From DATFVJ01 sp963820395 (GTDB lineage: Bacteria; Actinomycetota; Actinomycetes; Streptosporangiales; Streptosporangiaceae), in the NCBI GenBank assembly GCA_963820395.1, contig CAWGAE010000028.1, forward strand, positions 1 through 64,000: a DNA stretch of 64,000 nt, given 5' to 3'. Shown one piece after another: positions 36,452 to 46,068 of the stretch. The notes under the pieces are model-generated. The model worked only from the letters and a program-made list of their open reading frames with translations. It was not told the DNA's origin and did no database searches. The translations under genes and the position numbers were made by a program. Each line of letters starts with the position of its first letter. Position 1 is the stretch's first letter.

Positions 36452-37297
36452 TCAGCGTGTGGTCGCCACCGTTGGCGCGCTCACGTCGTAATACCGCGCC
36501 TTGGTCCGCATCAGCACAGCGAGGACCCGTGCCTTGGCTGCCGCTCCACCCGGGCTCCCCCAGACGACAGTCACACCGCCAGTGAGATGCACCGTGACTT
36601 CGTCGGCGGTCGGCGCGGTTACCGACGTCACGCGGCGGGACAACCGCGCAGGGAGAGCATGGAGAACCGCGACCGCAGCCCCGACCGCCGGGCTCGCCCG
36701 GAGCGGACCGGACGGCATGAAAAGCGGCATCCCGAGCGGCGGCCGTGAAGCGGACATCACGACGACGCCAAACCGGTCGACCAAGTCGTACCTGCCGCCG
36801 TCGGCAACAGCAAGCGCAGGGGTCCGCTCGGTGACGCTTATCGCTATCCCGTCCGGCCAACTCCTGGTGACCCGCGCGGACTCAACTTGCGTGATCGCAT
36901 CGATCCGACGGCTCGCCGCCGTCGTGTCCACCCGGATGAGCGGCTGCCCCATCGGAATGGCGGCCGCCACGACAACCTGTGTGCGTGACACCCGGTGCAG
37001 GCCGGTGACCTCTACCGAGTGGACCACGAAGAAGCGGGAGCCGAGCAGCGCCCAGGCCACGCCCGCGACGGTCCCGCTGAGGGCGAGCAGGACGAAAGTG
37101 ACCTTCCAGGGATCGGCCGGGCGCCGCCGGCCATCACGTCGCCTGCCCGGGGGCCCAGCGCCATCCGGGTCCCGATGCCAGCCGGGCCAATGCCAGCCGG
37201 GCCAGTGCCATCCGGACCAGCGTCTGGGGCAGCGCCCGCTGTGGCGGCGCCGCCCGCGCCGTCCGCGGCTACGGGTGCCGCGGGCGGCCGCGACCAC
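36452..37297 (-). CDS. ftsQ: cell division protein FtsQ
   Basis: Bitopic divisome protein linking FtsL and FtsB-type partners. The 281-residue product has an Arg-rich cytoplasmic N-terminus, one membrane helix (VTFVLLALSGTVAGVAWALL), the POTRA domain start FFVVHSVEVTGLHRVSRTQV and a beta domain with SWPDGIAISVTERTPALAV. It ends YDVSAPTVATTR, as in relatives. The cytoplasmic part includes three copies of a 15-bp repeat (37175-37219), read as WHWPG units. It starts one base after the murC stop. Confidence 0.93.
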   Translation of the reverse strand: MVAAARGTRSRGRRGRRRHSGRCPRRWSGWHWPGWHWPGWHRDPDGAGPPGRRRDGRRRPADPWKVTFVLLALSGTVAGVAWALLGSRFFVVHSVEVTGLHRVSRTQVVVAAAIPMGQPLIRVDTTAASRRIDAITQVESARVTRSWPDGIAISVTERTPALAVADGGRYDLVDRFGVVVMSASRPPLGMPLFMPSGPLRASPAVGAAVAVLHALPARLSRRVTSVTAPTADEVTVHLTGGVTVVWGSPGGAAAKARVLAVLMRTKARYYDVSAPTVATTR

Positions 37298-37298
37298 T

Positions 37299-38750
37299 TC
37301 ACCGGGCCTCGCCGACGCCGCGGTCGCCGCTGCGAGCGCGCAAAGCCGCCAGGATTAGTGGCCCGAGCGCGGTGACGTCGCCTGCGCCCATGGTGACTAC
37401 CAGATCACCGGGCTTGGCGATACCTGCGACGACACCCGGAACGGCAGCGGGGTCCGGCGTGAACTGGCGATGGCGGCCCGGCACCGCGTCTGCGACCAAC
37501 CGCCCGGTCACCCCGGGCTCGGGATCCTCACGTGCGGCGTACACGTCGAGCACGAGCGCCTCATCCGCGAGGCCGAGCACCGCACCGAACGCAGCGGCGA
37601 AAATCCTGGTGCGGCTGTACAGGTGCGGCTGGAAGACCGCGATCACCCGGCCTTTCCCCAGCCCTGTGCCAGCAGCGATGTCCCTCGCACTGCGCAGGTC
37701 AGCGGCAAGCTCGGTGGGGTGGTGGGCATAGCTGTCGAGCACGCGGACGCCGTCGGCCACCCCCTTGAGCTCCATCCGCCGCCGCGTGCCGCCGAACGCG
37801 CCGAGGGCGACGGCCACGTCAGCGGCCGGGAAGCCAAGCTCGACCGCGGCGGCGAAAGCCCCGGCCGCGTTGAGCGCGTTGTGACGGCCGGGGACACCGA
37901 GACCGATCCGCAACGGCTGCCGCTGGCCAGCCCGGACCTCGAGGCTGATGCCCATGCCGTGGGGGGTCACCCGGGTCACCCGGTAGTCGGCGCCGACCGC
38001 CTCGCCATAGCTGCGGAGGAGCAGTCCACGCCCGGCGGCGGCCGCCGCCAGCGCACCAGCGCCCGGGTCGTCCGCGCACGTGACAAGCAGGCCGCCAGGC
38101 CTGATCCGGCCGGCGAAACGCTCGAATGCCGCGGCGATTTCGGCCAGGCTGCCATAGTTGTCGAGGTGGTCGGGCTCGATGTTGGTCACGATCGCCGCAT
38201 CGGGGGTGAGCAGCAGGAACGACCCGTCGCTCTCGTCCGCCTCCGCGACGAACAGCTCGCCGGTCCCGCAGGAGGCGCCGAGCCCCGTGGACACCAGCGT
38301 GCCGCCGATGACATAGCCGGGGTCGGCGCCGCAGCGCTGCAGGGCGGTGGTGAGCATCGATGAGGTCGTAGTCTTGCCATGGGTGCCCGCCACCGCGATC
38401 CCCCGCCGCCCGAGCATGAGGGACGCGAGGGCGGCCCCCCGGTGCACGATGCGCAGGCCACGGCTGCGGGCCTCGGCGAGTTCCGGGTTGTCCTGCCTGA
38501 TCGCGGTGGACATTACGAGAGTGTCCGCGGCGCCGAGATGGCGAGCGTCATGACCCAAGTGGACGACGGCGCCGAGCGCGGCGAGTTCGTCCAGGACCGG
38601 CGACTGGCGTGCGTCGCTGCCGGAGACCGTGACTCCGGCGGCGAGCATTACCCGGGCGATGCCGGACATGCCGGCCCCGCCGATGCCAACGAAGTGGACG
38701 GCGCCAAGCTCGGCGACGGGAACCGGGTCAGCCGGCGCTACCAGGCCCAC
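37299..38750 (-). CDS. murC: UDP-N-acetylmuramate-L-alanine ligase
   Basis: Adds L-Ala to UDP-MurNAc. The 483-residue ligase has the N-terminal FVGIGGAGMSGIARVML Rossmann start, the ATP loop VAGTHGKTTTSSMLT, EADESDGSFLLL and NIEPDHLDNYG in the central domain, and DSYAHHPTEL in the C-terminal domain. It lies 31 bp after murG in the same direction. Confidence 0.96.
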   Translation of the reverse strand: MGLVAPADPVPVAELGAVHFVGIGGAGMSGIARVMLAAGVTVSGSDARQSPVLDELAALGAVVHLGHDARHLGAADTLVMSTAIRQDNPELAEARSRGLRIVHRGAALASLMLGRRGIAVAGTHGKTTTSSMLTTALQRCGADPGYVIGGTLVSTGLGASCGTGELFVAEADESDGSFLLLTPDAAIVTNIEPDHLDNYGSLAEIAAAFERFAGRIRPGGLLVTCADDPGAGALAAAAAGRGLLLRSYGEAVGADYRVTRVTPHGMGISLEVRAGQRQPLRIGLGVPGRHNALNAAGAFAAAVELGFPAADVAVALGAFGGTRRRMELKGVADGVRVLDSYAHHPTELAADLRSARDIAAGTGLGKGRVIAVFQPHLYSRTRIFAAAFGAVLGLADEALVLDVYAAREDPEPGVTGRLVADAVPGRHRQFTPDPAAVPGVVAGIAKPGDLVVTMGAGDVTALGPLILAALRARSGDRGVGEAR

Positions 38751-38781
38751 GTCGAGGCACCTTCCGTGCGGGCCTCCCGGC

Positions 38782-39870
38782 TCACGGCTCGCCTCGTGTT
38801 ACCGCCATCACCTCGCGGGCAAGGGCGGCGTCGGCGTCGCGGCGCCCGAGCGCGGTGGACGCACCTGACATGGCTGCGACCATCGCGGGGTCGCGGAGCA
38901 CCGGCATCACCGTGTCACGGATCCACTCGGGTGTGAGCTGCGACTCCTCGACGAGCAGACCACCGCCCGCGGCCGCGATCGGCGCCGCGTTCAGCCGCTG
39001 CTCGCCATTCCCGTGCGGGAGCGGCACGTAGGCGGCGGGCAGCCCGACCGCGGTAAGCTCGGCGCATGTCATCGCGCCGCATCGGCAGATCGCGAAGTCG
39101 GCCGCCGCATACGCGAGATCCATGTGGTCGACGTAGGGCAGCGTGACATACGGCGGACCGTCCGCGGGCATCGAAGCTAGGCCGGCGTTCTTCGGGCCGA
39201 CGATGTGCAGGACCTGAATCCCGGCCTGCCGCGCATAACCGGCGGCGCCGAATGCTGCCGCGTTCAGCGACCGGGCACCTTGTGATCCGCCGGTCACAAG
39301 CAGCACCGGAAGGTCCTGCCGGAGCCCGAAATGCGCCCGTGCCTTGTCGCCGAGGGCGAGCCGGTCCAGGGTGGCGATCTCGCGGCGGAGCGGGATGCCG
39401 ATGTAGGTCGCGTGCGGCAGTTGCGTGTCCGGGTGGCCGGTGTACACGTACCTGGTGAACCGGGCGCCGAGCCGGTTGGCGAGGCCCGGCCGTGGATTCG
39501 CCTCATGTACGACGATCGGCACGCGCCGCCGTCGCGCCGCGAGATATCCCGGCGCCGCGACATACCCGCCGAAGCCGACGAGGACGTCCGCCCGCATCCG
39601 GTCCAGGATCCGTGCTGTGGCGTTGATCGCACCTGTCAGCCGACCGGGAACCGTAAGCAACCGCGGCGTCAGCGTCCGGGGCAGCGGCACGGCGGGGATG
39701 AGCGCGAGCTGGTAGCCCCGCATCGGGACGAGCCTCGTCTCAAGACCCCGCTCGGTGCCGAGGCAGATCACCTCGATCGACCGATCGTACCCGCGCAGCG
39801 CGTCGGCCAGGGCCAGTGCGGGCTCGATATGGCCGGCCGTACCGCCGCCGGCGAGGACAACCCTCATCAC
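38782..39870 (-). CDS. murG: UDP-GlcNAc:lipid I GlcNAc transferase
   Basis: GT-B glycosyltransferase making lipid II at the inner face of the membrane. The 362-residue product has the glycine-rich first loop VVLAGGGTAGHIEPALALAD, HEANPRPGLANRLGA in the acceptor-binding domain, VTGGSQGARSLN and a UDP-sugar region with CRCGAMTCAELTAVGLPA (usually CRAGAMT). It begins about 100 bp after the ftsW stop. Confidence 0.96.
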   Translation of the reverse strand: MMRVVLAGGGTAGHIEPALALADALRGYDRSIEVICLGTERGLETRLVPMRGYQLALIPAVPLPRTLTPRLLTVPGRLTGAINATARILDRMRADVLVGFGGYVAAPGYLAARRRRVPIVVHEANPRPGLANRLGARFTRYVYTGHPDTQLPHATYIGIPLRREIATLDRLALGDKARAHFGLRQDLPVLLVTGGSQGARSLNAAAFGAAGYARQAGIQVLHIVGPKNAGLASMPADGPPYVTLPYVDHMDLAYAAADFAICRCGAMTCAELTAVGLPAAYVPLPHGNGEQRLNAAPIAAAGGGLLVEESQLTPEWIRDTVMPVLRDPAMVAAMSGASTALGRRDADAALAREVMAVTRGEP

Positions 39871-39968
39871 CGGGCTTCCCTCCTCGCATACGGTGAATCT
39901 TGACGCCAGCCAGGCACCGCCCCGGTTGGCCGACGCGACGTGTTGGGCGGGCGGGCAAGGCGAGGTCC

Positions 39969-41285
39969 CTACTCGATCGCCCTATCCAGGCCAAGCCAGC
40001 TTAGAGCCCGGCGGGCAGCGCCGGGGCCACGATCGGCGAGCGCCTCCGCCGCGCCGGGTTCCCGTTTGGCGAACGCCATCAGCATGCCGATCGCCGCCAT
40101 CGTGACGAGCAGCGACGAGACCCCCGCCGAGACCAGCGGTAGCGGCACGCCCGTGATCGGTAGCACGCCGATGACCGCACCGATGTTAACCAGCGCCTGG
40201 ATCACGATCCAGGCGGTCAGGGCCGCCGCCGCAAGCCGCATGAAGGGATCGCTGACCCGGCGTGCGATCCGCAGGCCCGCGTAGCCGAGGCCGCCGTACA
40301 GGCCCATCACGCAAAGCGTCCCGCCCAGGCCAAGCTCCTCGCCGAGGACCGCGAAGATGAAGTCACTTGACGGATCCGGCAGCAGGCCCCACTTCTGCCT
40401 GCTCGCGCCGAGCCCGACGCCGAACCAGCCGCCCGATGCGAGCGCGTACTTGCCCTGCAGCGGCTGCCATCCCGAGGTTGCCGCGTGCGCCTGCGGGTCC
40501 ACGAAGCTTGTGATGCGATCAAGCCGGTACGGCGCGGCAATGATCAGGATCCCCACGACCAGGCAGACAAATGCCAGCATGCCGATGAACAGGCGGCCCG
40601 GGGTGCCAGCCACCCACAGCAACGCGAGGAAGATGGTGAGCAGCAGGAGCGTCGTGCCAAGGTCGTTCCCGATCATGACAAGAACGCCCAGGATCCCTGC
40701 GCCCGGCATCAGCGGCACGAGCAGGTGCCGCCATTCGCTGAGCTGCCCGTGCCGCTCATGGCGAGCTAGCAGGTCGGCGCCCCACAACACGAAGGCGAGC
40801 TTGGCGAACTCGGACGGCTGGAGCTGGAAACCCCCGATCTCGATCCACCGCGCCGCACCGTTGGTTTCCACGCCCACCCCGGGGATCACCGCCAGCAGGA
40901 GACCCACGATCGAGACGCCCATCAGCGGGTAAGCCACGACACGGAACGCGGTAGGCGGCAGCCGGGATGCACCCCACATGATCGGCAGCCCAAGCGCGAC
41001 ACCAAACAGCTGCTTCTGAAACTCAAGGAACGGCGAGTCGCCCTGCGACAGCATCTGGACCGATGATGCGGACAAGACCATGACGAGCCCGAGCGCGAGC
41101 AGCAGCGCGGCGATGCCGACGACGAGGTAGTAAGAGGCCAGCGGGCGGTCAAGCAGGCCGCGCACCCCCGCGAGCAACTCCATCGGCGACGTCGCCGATG
41201 ACGTGCCCGGCGAAGCGGCCGAACCGGTGTCGGCGGCCGGGACCACGGCCGCGCGCGCTCCCACTCCGTCGGTCACACCGCTCAT
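39969..41285 (-). CDS. ftsW: septal peptidoglycan glycosyltransferase FtsW
   Basis: SEDS-family membrane enzyme polymerising lipid II with FtsI. The 438-residue product has an approximately 40-residue cytoplasmic N-terminus and ten predicted helices. Diagnostic stretches are GAARWIEIGGFQLQPSEFAKLA, VMIGNDLGTTLLL, FIFAVLGEELGL and the late GVPLPLVSAGVSSLLVTM. The start overlaps the murD stop (ATGA). Confidence 0.95.
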   Translation of the reverse strand: MSGVTDGVGARAAVVPAADTGSAASPGTSSATSPMELLAGVRGLLDRPLASYYLVVGIAALLLALGLVMVLSASSVQMLSQGDSPFLEFQKQLFGVALGLPIMWGASRLPPTAFRVVAYPLMGVSIVGLLLAVIPGVGVETNGAARWIEIGGFQLQPSEFAKLAFVLWGADLLARHERHGQLSEWRHLLVPLMPGAGILGVLVMIGNDLGTTLLLLTIFLALLWVAGTPGRLFIGMLAFVCLVVGILIIAAPYRLDRITSFVDPQAHAATSGWQPLQGKYALASGGWFGVGLGASRQKWGLLPDPSSDFIFAVLGEELGLGGTLCVMGLYGGLGYAGLRIARRVSDPFMRLAAAALTAWIVIQALVNIGAVIGVLPITGVPLPLVSAGVSSLLVTMAAIGMLMAFAKREPGAAEALADRGPGAARRALSWLGLDRAIE

Positions 41286-42721
41286 GATGAGGCGGCGGCG
41301 AGCTTGCGCACGGCGGCGGCGAATGCGTCACCGCGTGCGCCGTAGTTCGCGAACATGTCGAGCGAGGCGGCGGCGGGTGCGAGCAGCACCGTGTCCCCCG
41401 GGCGTGCGAGCGCCGCGGCCTCGGTCACCACGTGGTCCATCACCCCAGTGTCGGTGCCGCTCACCTCTGCGACCGGGATATCCGGCGCGTGTCGCGCGAG
41501 AGCCTGGCGGATCTTGGCGCGGTCCTCGCCGAACAGCACGGCCGCGCGGAGCCTGGCCGCGGCGGCGCTGACGAGATCGTCGACATCCGCGCCCTTGAGC
41601 TGCCCGCCCGCGACCCACACCACCGCGGGGTAGGCGGCGAGCGAGGCGGCCGCCGCATGCGGGTTGGTGGCCTTGGAGTCGTCCACGTAGTCGACCCCGC
41701 CACCCGGCCGACCAGGCTGATCCGGTGCGGCTGAGGCTCGAATTCCCGCAGCCCGCCGCGCACGGCAGCGGGCGGCGCGCCGTAGGCACGGGCCAGGGCC
41801 GCCGCAGCGAGGGCGTTCGCCACGTTGTGCGGCGCGGCCGGCTGCACGTCGGTCACCGGCGCGAGCCTGGCCGCCTCGCCAGGAGCGCAGAACGCACGGT
41901 CGGTAAGCATGCCATCCGAAATACCGAGTTGCCCGGGTTCGGGCACCCCGAGGGTAAAGCCGACGGCGGCGTCGCCCGCCGCCTCCGCGGCCAGCCGAGT
42001 TGACCACGCGTCGTCGGCGTTGCAGATGGCGATGGTGCCGGGCGCGTAGATCCGTCTCTTCGCTCCGGCGTAGGCGTCCATGCCACGATGCCAGTCGAGG
42101 TGATCGGGCGCGACGTTGAGCACGACGGCGGCCAGCGGGCGCAGGGTGGCACTCCAGTGCAGCTGGAAGCTGGAGAGCTCTACGGCGAGAACCGGGTAGG
42201 GCGCCGGGTCGGTCACCACCTCGGTGAGCGCGATGCCGACGTTGCCCGCGGCGATCGTCCGGTGACCGGCGGCCTGGAGCATGGCAGCGAGCATCTTCAC
42301 CGTGGTGGTCTTGCCGTTTGTGCCCGTGACGGCGAGCCATTCCTGCCTGCGTCCGTCAGGCAGGACATGGCCGCAGCTGCCAGGCAAGCTCGACGTCGCC
42401 GATGACAGGTAGACCCGCGGCGAGCGCCCCGGCGAGCAACGGCCTGTCCGGCGACCAGCCCGGTGAGGTGACGACAAGCTCTGTGCCTGCTGGAAGGGCG
42501 TTCGCGGGCCGGCCAAGAACGATCTTGACGCCCAGCGATTCCAGCTTGGCGGCCTCCGCCCGCCGTTCCTCGTCGTCGCGGTTGTCCACAACGGTCACCC
42601 GCGCCCCCCGCGCTGCCAGCACGCGGGCCGTCGGCGGACCGGATACCCCGAGCCCAGCGACGCACACCGCGCGGCCCGCCAGCCTCATGGTCCCCGCGCA
42701 GACGGTCATGGAGTTATCCAC
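41282..42721 (-). CDS. murD: UDP-MurNAc-L-alanine:D-glutamate ligase, two frame breaks
   Basis: Adds D-Glu to UDP-MurNAc-L-Ala. Three frames hold consecutive parts: residues 1-115 (GRAVCVAGLGVSGPPTARVL to DVELAWQLRP), the ATP-binding core (WLAVTGTNGKTTTVKML, NVAPDHLDWHRG, HNVANALAA), and the C-terminal domain (VDYVDDSKATNPHAA, LLAPAAASLDMFANY). The breaks are near 42365 (one base too many) and near 41700 in a gggg run (one too few); together they cancel in length. The GTG at 42721 or ATG at 42709 could start it. The stop overlaps ftsW. With no other murD seen, sequence error is more likely than loss. Confidence 0.9.
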
Positions 42722-43509
42722 AGAATCCAGCTCATCCTTCCCGTCCCTCTTGACGACCTACCAGAATTACAAGTAGGGCACCGCCCCCAAGGGCGGGAGG
42801 GTCCTGCGGGGAAGGCCCTGCCGGGAAAGGCCCTGCCGGGAAAGGCCCTGCCGGGAAAGGCCCGGCGGTCTCCAGCGGTGGAAGCAAGCGGCAGATCGAG
42901 GCATGATAATGGAAGCGGCCGTCCTCAGCTGGGGACTCGATCGGCAGCGAGGAGAAGGTAGGGGACCGAAAAGGACGGCACGTTCCCTTTCCGCCATCCG
43001 GATGTCCATGATCAATTGCTTCGGCCACTTGTGATCAAGCCCTCCGGGGAAAGGCCCTGCAAGGAAGCGTGATCGCCGCGCCCACCCGGCATGGCCGCGA
43101 CCACTCCCGGGCATAGCGAAGGACCTGCAAGGACGCATGGGTCGAGCAGGGACGTTCGGTGACCGAGCAGGGGGCCTCGTGCCGCCGATGGCCAGCGGCG
43201 CACCGCCCTCGGACCGGGGCTCATCGCTTGGGCATCCATTCCGTGCACAACATCCCGGCCCACCGCCGTCGGCGCTCTGTCAATGAGAGCGTACTCCGTC
43301 CAGGATCTTGTACTCGTCAATGATCGCGTACCCCGTCCATGATTGGGGCCCCGTCCATGATCGCGGTAATTTTTCGGCGTATCCTTCCAATTAGTGACCG
43401 CGATCATGGAACCGGGCTTGAGCCCGATGCTGTGCGAGCCCGGAGGGACGCGGCGACTCGCGGGGGACCGCGGGTTTCCAACGTCCAGCGCCCCGACCAC
43501 TCGGAAGCC
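42722..43509. other. 788-bp repeat-rich gap between mraY and murD
   Basis: No supported gene. It contains: a 15-bp unit (gggaaaggccctgcc) in about four copies at 42808-42867; a segment at 43221-43255 resembling the mraY 3' end; five degenerate 16-19 bp units related to tccatgatcgcgtaccccg at 43280-43369; and a perfect 14-bp inverted repeat at 43354-43367 and 43397-43410. Some open frames of 98-162 codons cross it but follow the repeats and resemble nothing known. Confidence 0.6.
43280..43410. repeat. degenerate 18-19 bp repeat array ending in a long-stem hairpin
   Basis: Units start at 43280, 43299, 43317, 43336 and 43354, each beginning TC(A/C)A and most containing ATGATC. The last unit forms the left arm of a perfect 14-bp inverted repeat (tccatgatcgcggt and its complement at 43397-43410) with a 29-base loop. 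A further tccatgatc lies in line at 43004. It could be a REP-like element or a terminator for mraY. Confidence 0.6.
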
Positions 43510-44562
43510 TCATTTTGGCATCCATTCCACGTAGAACATGCCGAGCCCGAGCGCGATGAACAGGCCGCAGATCAGCCAGAACCGGACGACGATCGTGGTT
43601 TCCGCCCAGCCGAGGAGCTCGAAATGGTGCTGCAGCGGCGCCATCCGGAACACCCGCCTGCCGGTCAGCTTGAACGAGCCCACCTGGATGACGACCGACA
43701 ACGTAATGATCACGAACAGACCACCAAGAATCGCCAGCAGCAGCTGGGTCCTGGTGCAGACGGCGAGCCCGGCTAGCACGCCGCCGAGCGCGAGCGATCC
43801 GGTATCGCCCATGAAGATCTTGGCCGGCGGCGCATTCCACCACAGGAAGCCAAAGCAGGCGCCGAGCACAGACGCTGCCACGATCGCCAGGTCGAGCGGG
43901 TCGCGCACACTGTAACACTGCGAGGCGAGGAAGTTCGTGCAGTCGTTGCGCTCCTGCCATATCCCGATCAGCACGTAGGCGGCGAGCACCAGGCCCGCCG
44001 CGCCGGTGGCAAGACCATCCAGGCCATCGGTCAGATTCACCGCGTTGGCCGAGGCGGCGATCATGAAGACCACCCACAGCACGAAGAACGGCCCGATCGA
44101 GCCGCCGACGTCACGCAGGAACGAAATGTGCGCATCCGCGGGCGTGATGTCGTAGCCGTCCGGGAAACGCTGCACGAGCAGCGCGAACACCACACCGACC
44201 ACAACCTGGCCGCCGAACTTCGCGCCGCTGCGCAGGCCGAGGCTGCGCTGTTTGTAGATCTTGATGAAGTCGTCGAGGAAGCCGACGAGACCGAGCCCGG
44301 TCATCAGTGCGAGCACGAGCAGGCCCGAGATCGAGATCGGCGCCAGCGTGGCGACGTGCCCAACAAGGTAGCCGAGCAATGACGCGACGATGATCACTGT
44401 GCCGCCCATGGTGGGCGTGCCACGCTTAGTGGCGTGCGCGGCCGGCCCGTCCGCCCTGATTTCCTGGCCGTAACCGTGCCTGCGGAAGACGCGGATCGCG
44501 AGCGGGGTGCCGAGGAGCGCCAGCACGAGCGAAACGGCGGCAGAAAGAAGGATCGTCTTCAC
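43510..44562 (-). CDS. mraY: phospho-MurNAc-pentapeptide transferase
   Basis: Transfers phospho-MurNAc-pentapeptide to undecaprenyl phosphate, making lipid I. The 350-residue membrane protein starts at GTG 44562 (VKTILLSAAVSLVLALLGTP). Family motifs are HATKRGTPTMGG, GFLDDFIKI, the catalytic-Asp stretch AVNLTDGLDGLA, FMGDTGSLALGG and APLQHHFELLGW. As sequenced there is no stop between murF and this gene, so a single 852-codon frame covers both; the internal GTG with a GAGGTGA site eight bases upstream marks the probable true start. Confidence 0.95.
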   Translation of the reverse strand: MKTILLSAAVSLVLALLGTPLAIRVFRRHGYGQEIRADGPAAHATKRGTPTMGGTVIIVASLLGYLVGHVATLAPISISGLLVLALMTGLGLVGFLDDFIKIYKQRSLGLRSGAKFGGQVVVGVVFALLVQRFPDGYDITPADAHISFLRDVGGSIGPFFVLWVVFMIAASANAVNLTDGLDGLATGAAGLVLAAYVLIGIWQERNDCTNFLASQCYSVRDPLDLAIVAASVLGACFGFLWWNAPPAKIFMGDTGSLALGGVLAGLAVCTRTQLLLAILGGLFVIITLSVVIQVGSFKLTGRRVFRMAPLQHHFELLGWAETTIVVRFWLICGLFIALGLGMFYVEWMPK

Positions 44563-46068
44563 GGCGTCACCTCGCCGGGACCGGGCGGCTGCTGACCGGA
44601 CGTCCCTGGCCCGGGCAGGCCTCGTGGACCGGACGCGCCTCGGTTGACCGGACGGCTCACCGAGCAAGGCCAGCGCCACCTGTTCGAGTCCGGCCGCGCG
44701 CGACGCCTTGACAAGGACGACGTCGCCGGGCGCGAGCAGCCCCGTGACGGCCGCCACAGCGGCCTGCCCGTCCGGCACGTGCAGCAGGTCACCCTGCCAG
44801 CCAGGCTCCGACTTCGCCCCCGCGAGCATAGGCGCAGCCTCATCACCCACGACGATCAGTGCCCGCACGCCGGCCCTGGCGGCGAGCGCGCCGACTTCCT
44901 CGTGGGCCGGCCCGGATGCCTCGCCCAGCTCAGCCATGTACCCAAGCACCGCGAAGGCGCGCCGTCGCAGCCGGCCGTGCCGGCCCTGCCAGCCACGGCT
45001 CATCGCCCGCAGGGAGGTGAGCGCCGACGCCATCGCCTCCGGGCTGGCGTTGTAGGCGTCATTGATCACCGTCACCCCATCGGGCCGCTCCGTTGCCTCC
45101 ATCCGCCACTTGCTGCGCGCCACCGCGGCCGATAGGCCATCCGCGACGGCTTCCACCGTCATACCGAGTTCGCGGGCGAGCGTGGCCGCGGCCAGCGCGT
45201 CTGGGACGTTGTGCGCGCCGCGCAGGCGCAGCCGCACAGGCGCGGCACCCTCGGGGGTGACAAGCGTGAAGGCAGGCCGGCCGTCTCCGTCGACCGTCAC
45301 ATCGGCCGCGCGGACGGCGGCGCCGCTTGATCGCCCGAACGTTACCACCCGCGCCGCCGTGCGAGCCGCCATCGCCGCCACCCTGGGGTCGTCCGCGTTC
45401 AGCACGGCGACACCGCCGGGAGGCAGCGCCTCGGGCAGTTCGCCCTTGGCCCTCGCGACCGCGTCCAGGCTGCCGAACTCGCCGATATGTGCGCGCCCCA
45501 CGTTCAGCACCGCGCCAAGCCGCGGCGGGGCGATCTCGCACAGCTTCGAGATGTGGCCGGGTCCGCGGGCGGACAACTCGAGAATCAGGTACCTGGTCCC
45601 TTCGCCGGCGAGCAGCACGGTGAGCGGATGGCCGAGTTCGTTGTTGAACGAGCCCTCCGGCGCGACCGTCGGGCCGAGCCGCTCGGCAAGCTGCGCCGTC
45701 AGGTCCTTGGTGGTTGTCTTTCCTGCCGAGCCCGTTATCCCCGCGATAGTTAGCCCACTTAGCCCGCGCAGCCGCTTGGCATTCTCATGGGCCAACGCGG
45801 CAAGCGCGGCGGGCACATCGGGCACGATCAGTGCGGGCACCCCGGCGGGCCGTGTGGCCAGCACCGCGACCGCGCCCGCTCGCACGGCGGCGAGCGCGAA
45901 GTCGTGACCGTCGGCGCGTTCACCTGGCAGCGCGGCGAACAGGCCGCCAGGCCCGGCGCGGCGCGAGTCGATGACGACCGGTCCGCGTACGACCGCACCG
46001 GGATCTGCGACCTGGTCCAGGCCCGCCCCGGTGATTGCGGCGATCTGCGCGAGCGTAAGCGGGATCAC
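44559..46068 (-). CDS. murF: UDP-MurNAc-tripeptide:D-Ala-D-Ala ligase; 3' end uncertain
   Basis: Adds the D-Ala-D-Ala dipeptide, the last cytoplasmic precursor step. Motifs: DSRRAGPGGLFAALPGE, ATP loop ITGSAGKTTTKDL, NNELGHPLTVL, NVGRAHIGEFGS, and INDAYNASPEAMASAL. The conserved part ends near VALALLG, about 40 codons before mraY. The sequenced frame runs on into mraY. In the next frame a TGA at 44559-44561 overlaps the mraY GTG as GTGA, like the other junctions here, and 44559-46068 is one base over a multiple of three. One extra base in the last 100 bp would explain the apparent fusion. The start overlaps the murE stop. Confidence 0.88.

Noticed and set aside
43012..43500. 162-codon minus-strand frame in the mraY-murD gap
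   Set aside because: It translates the repeat units and has no ribosome site or family match.
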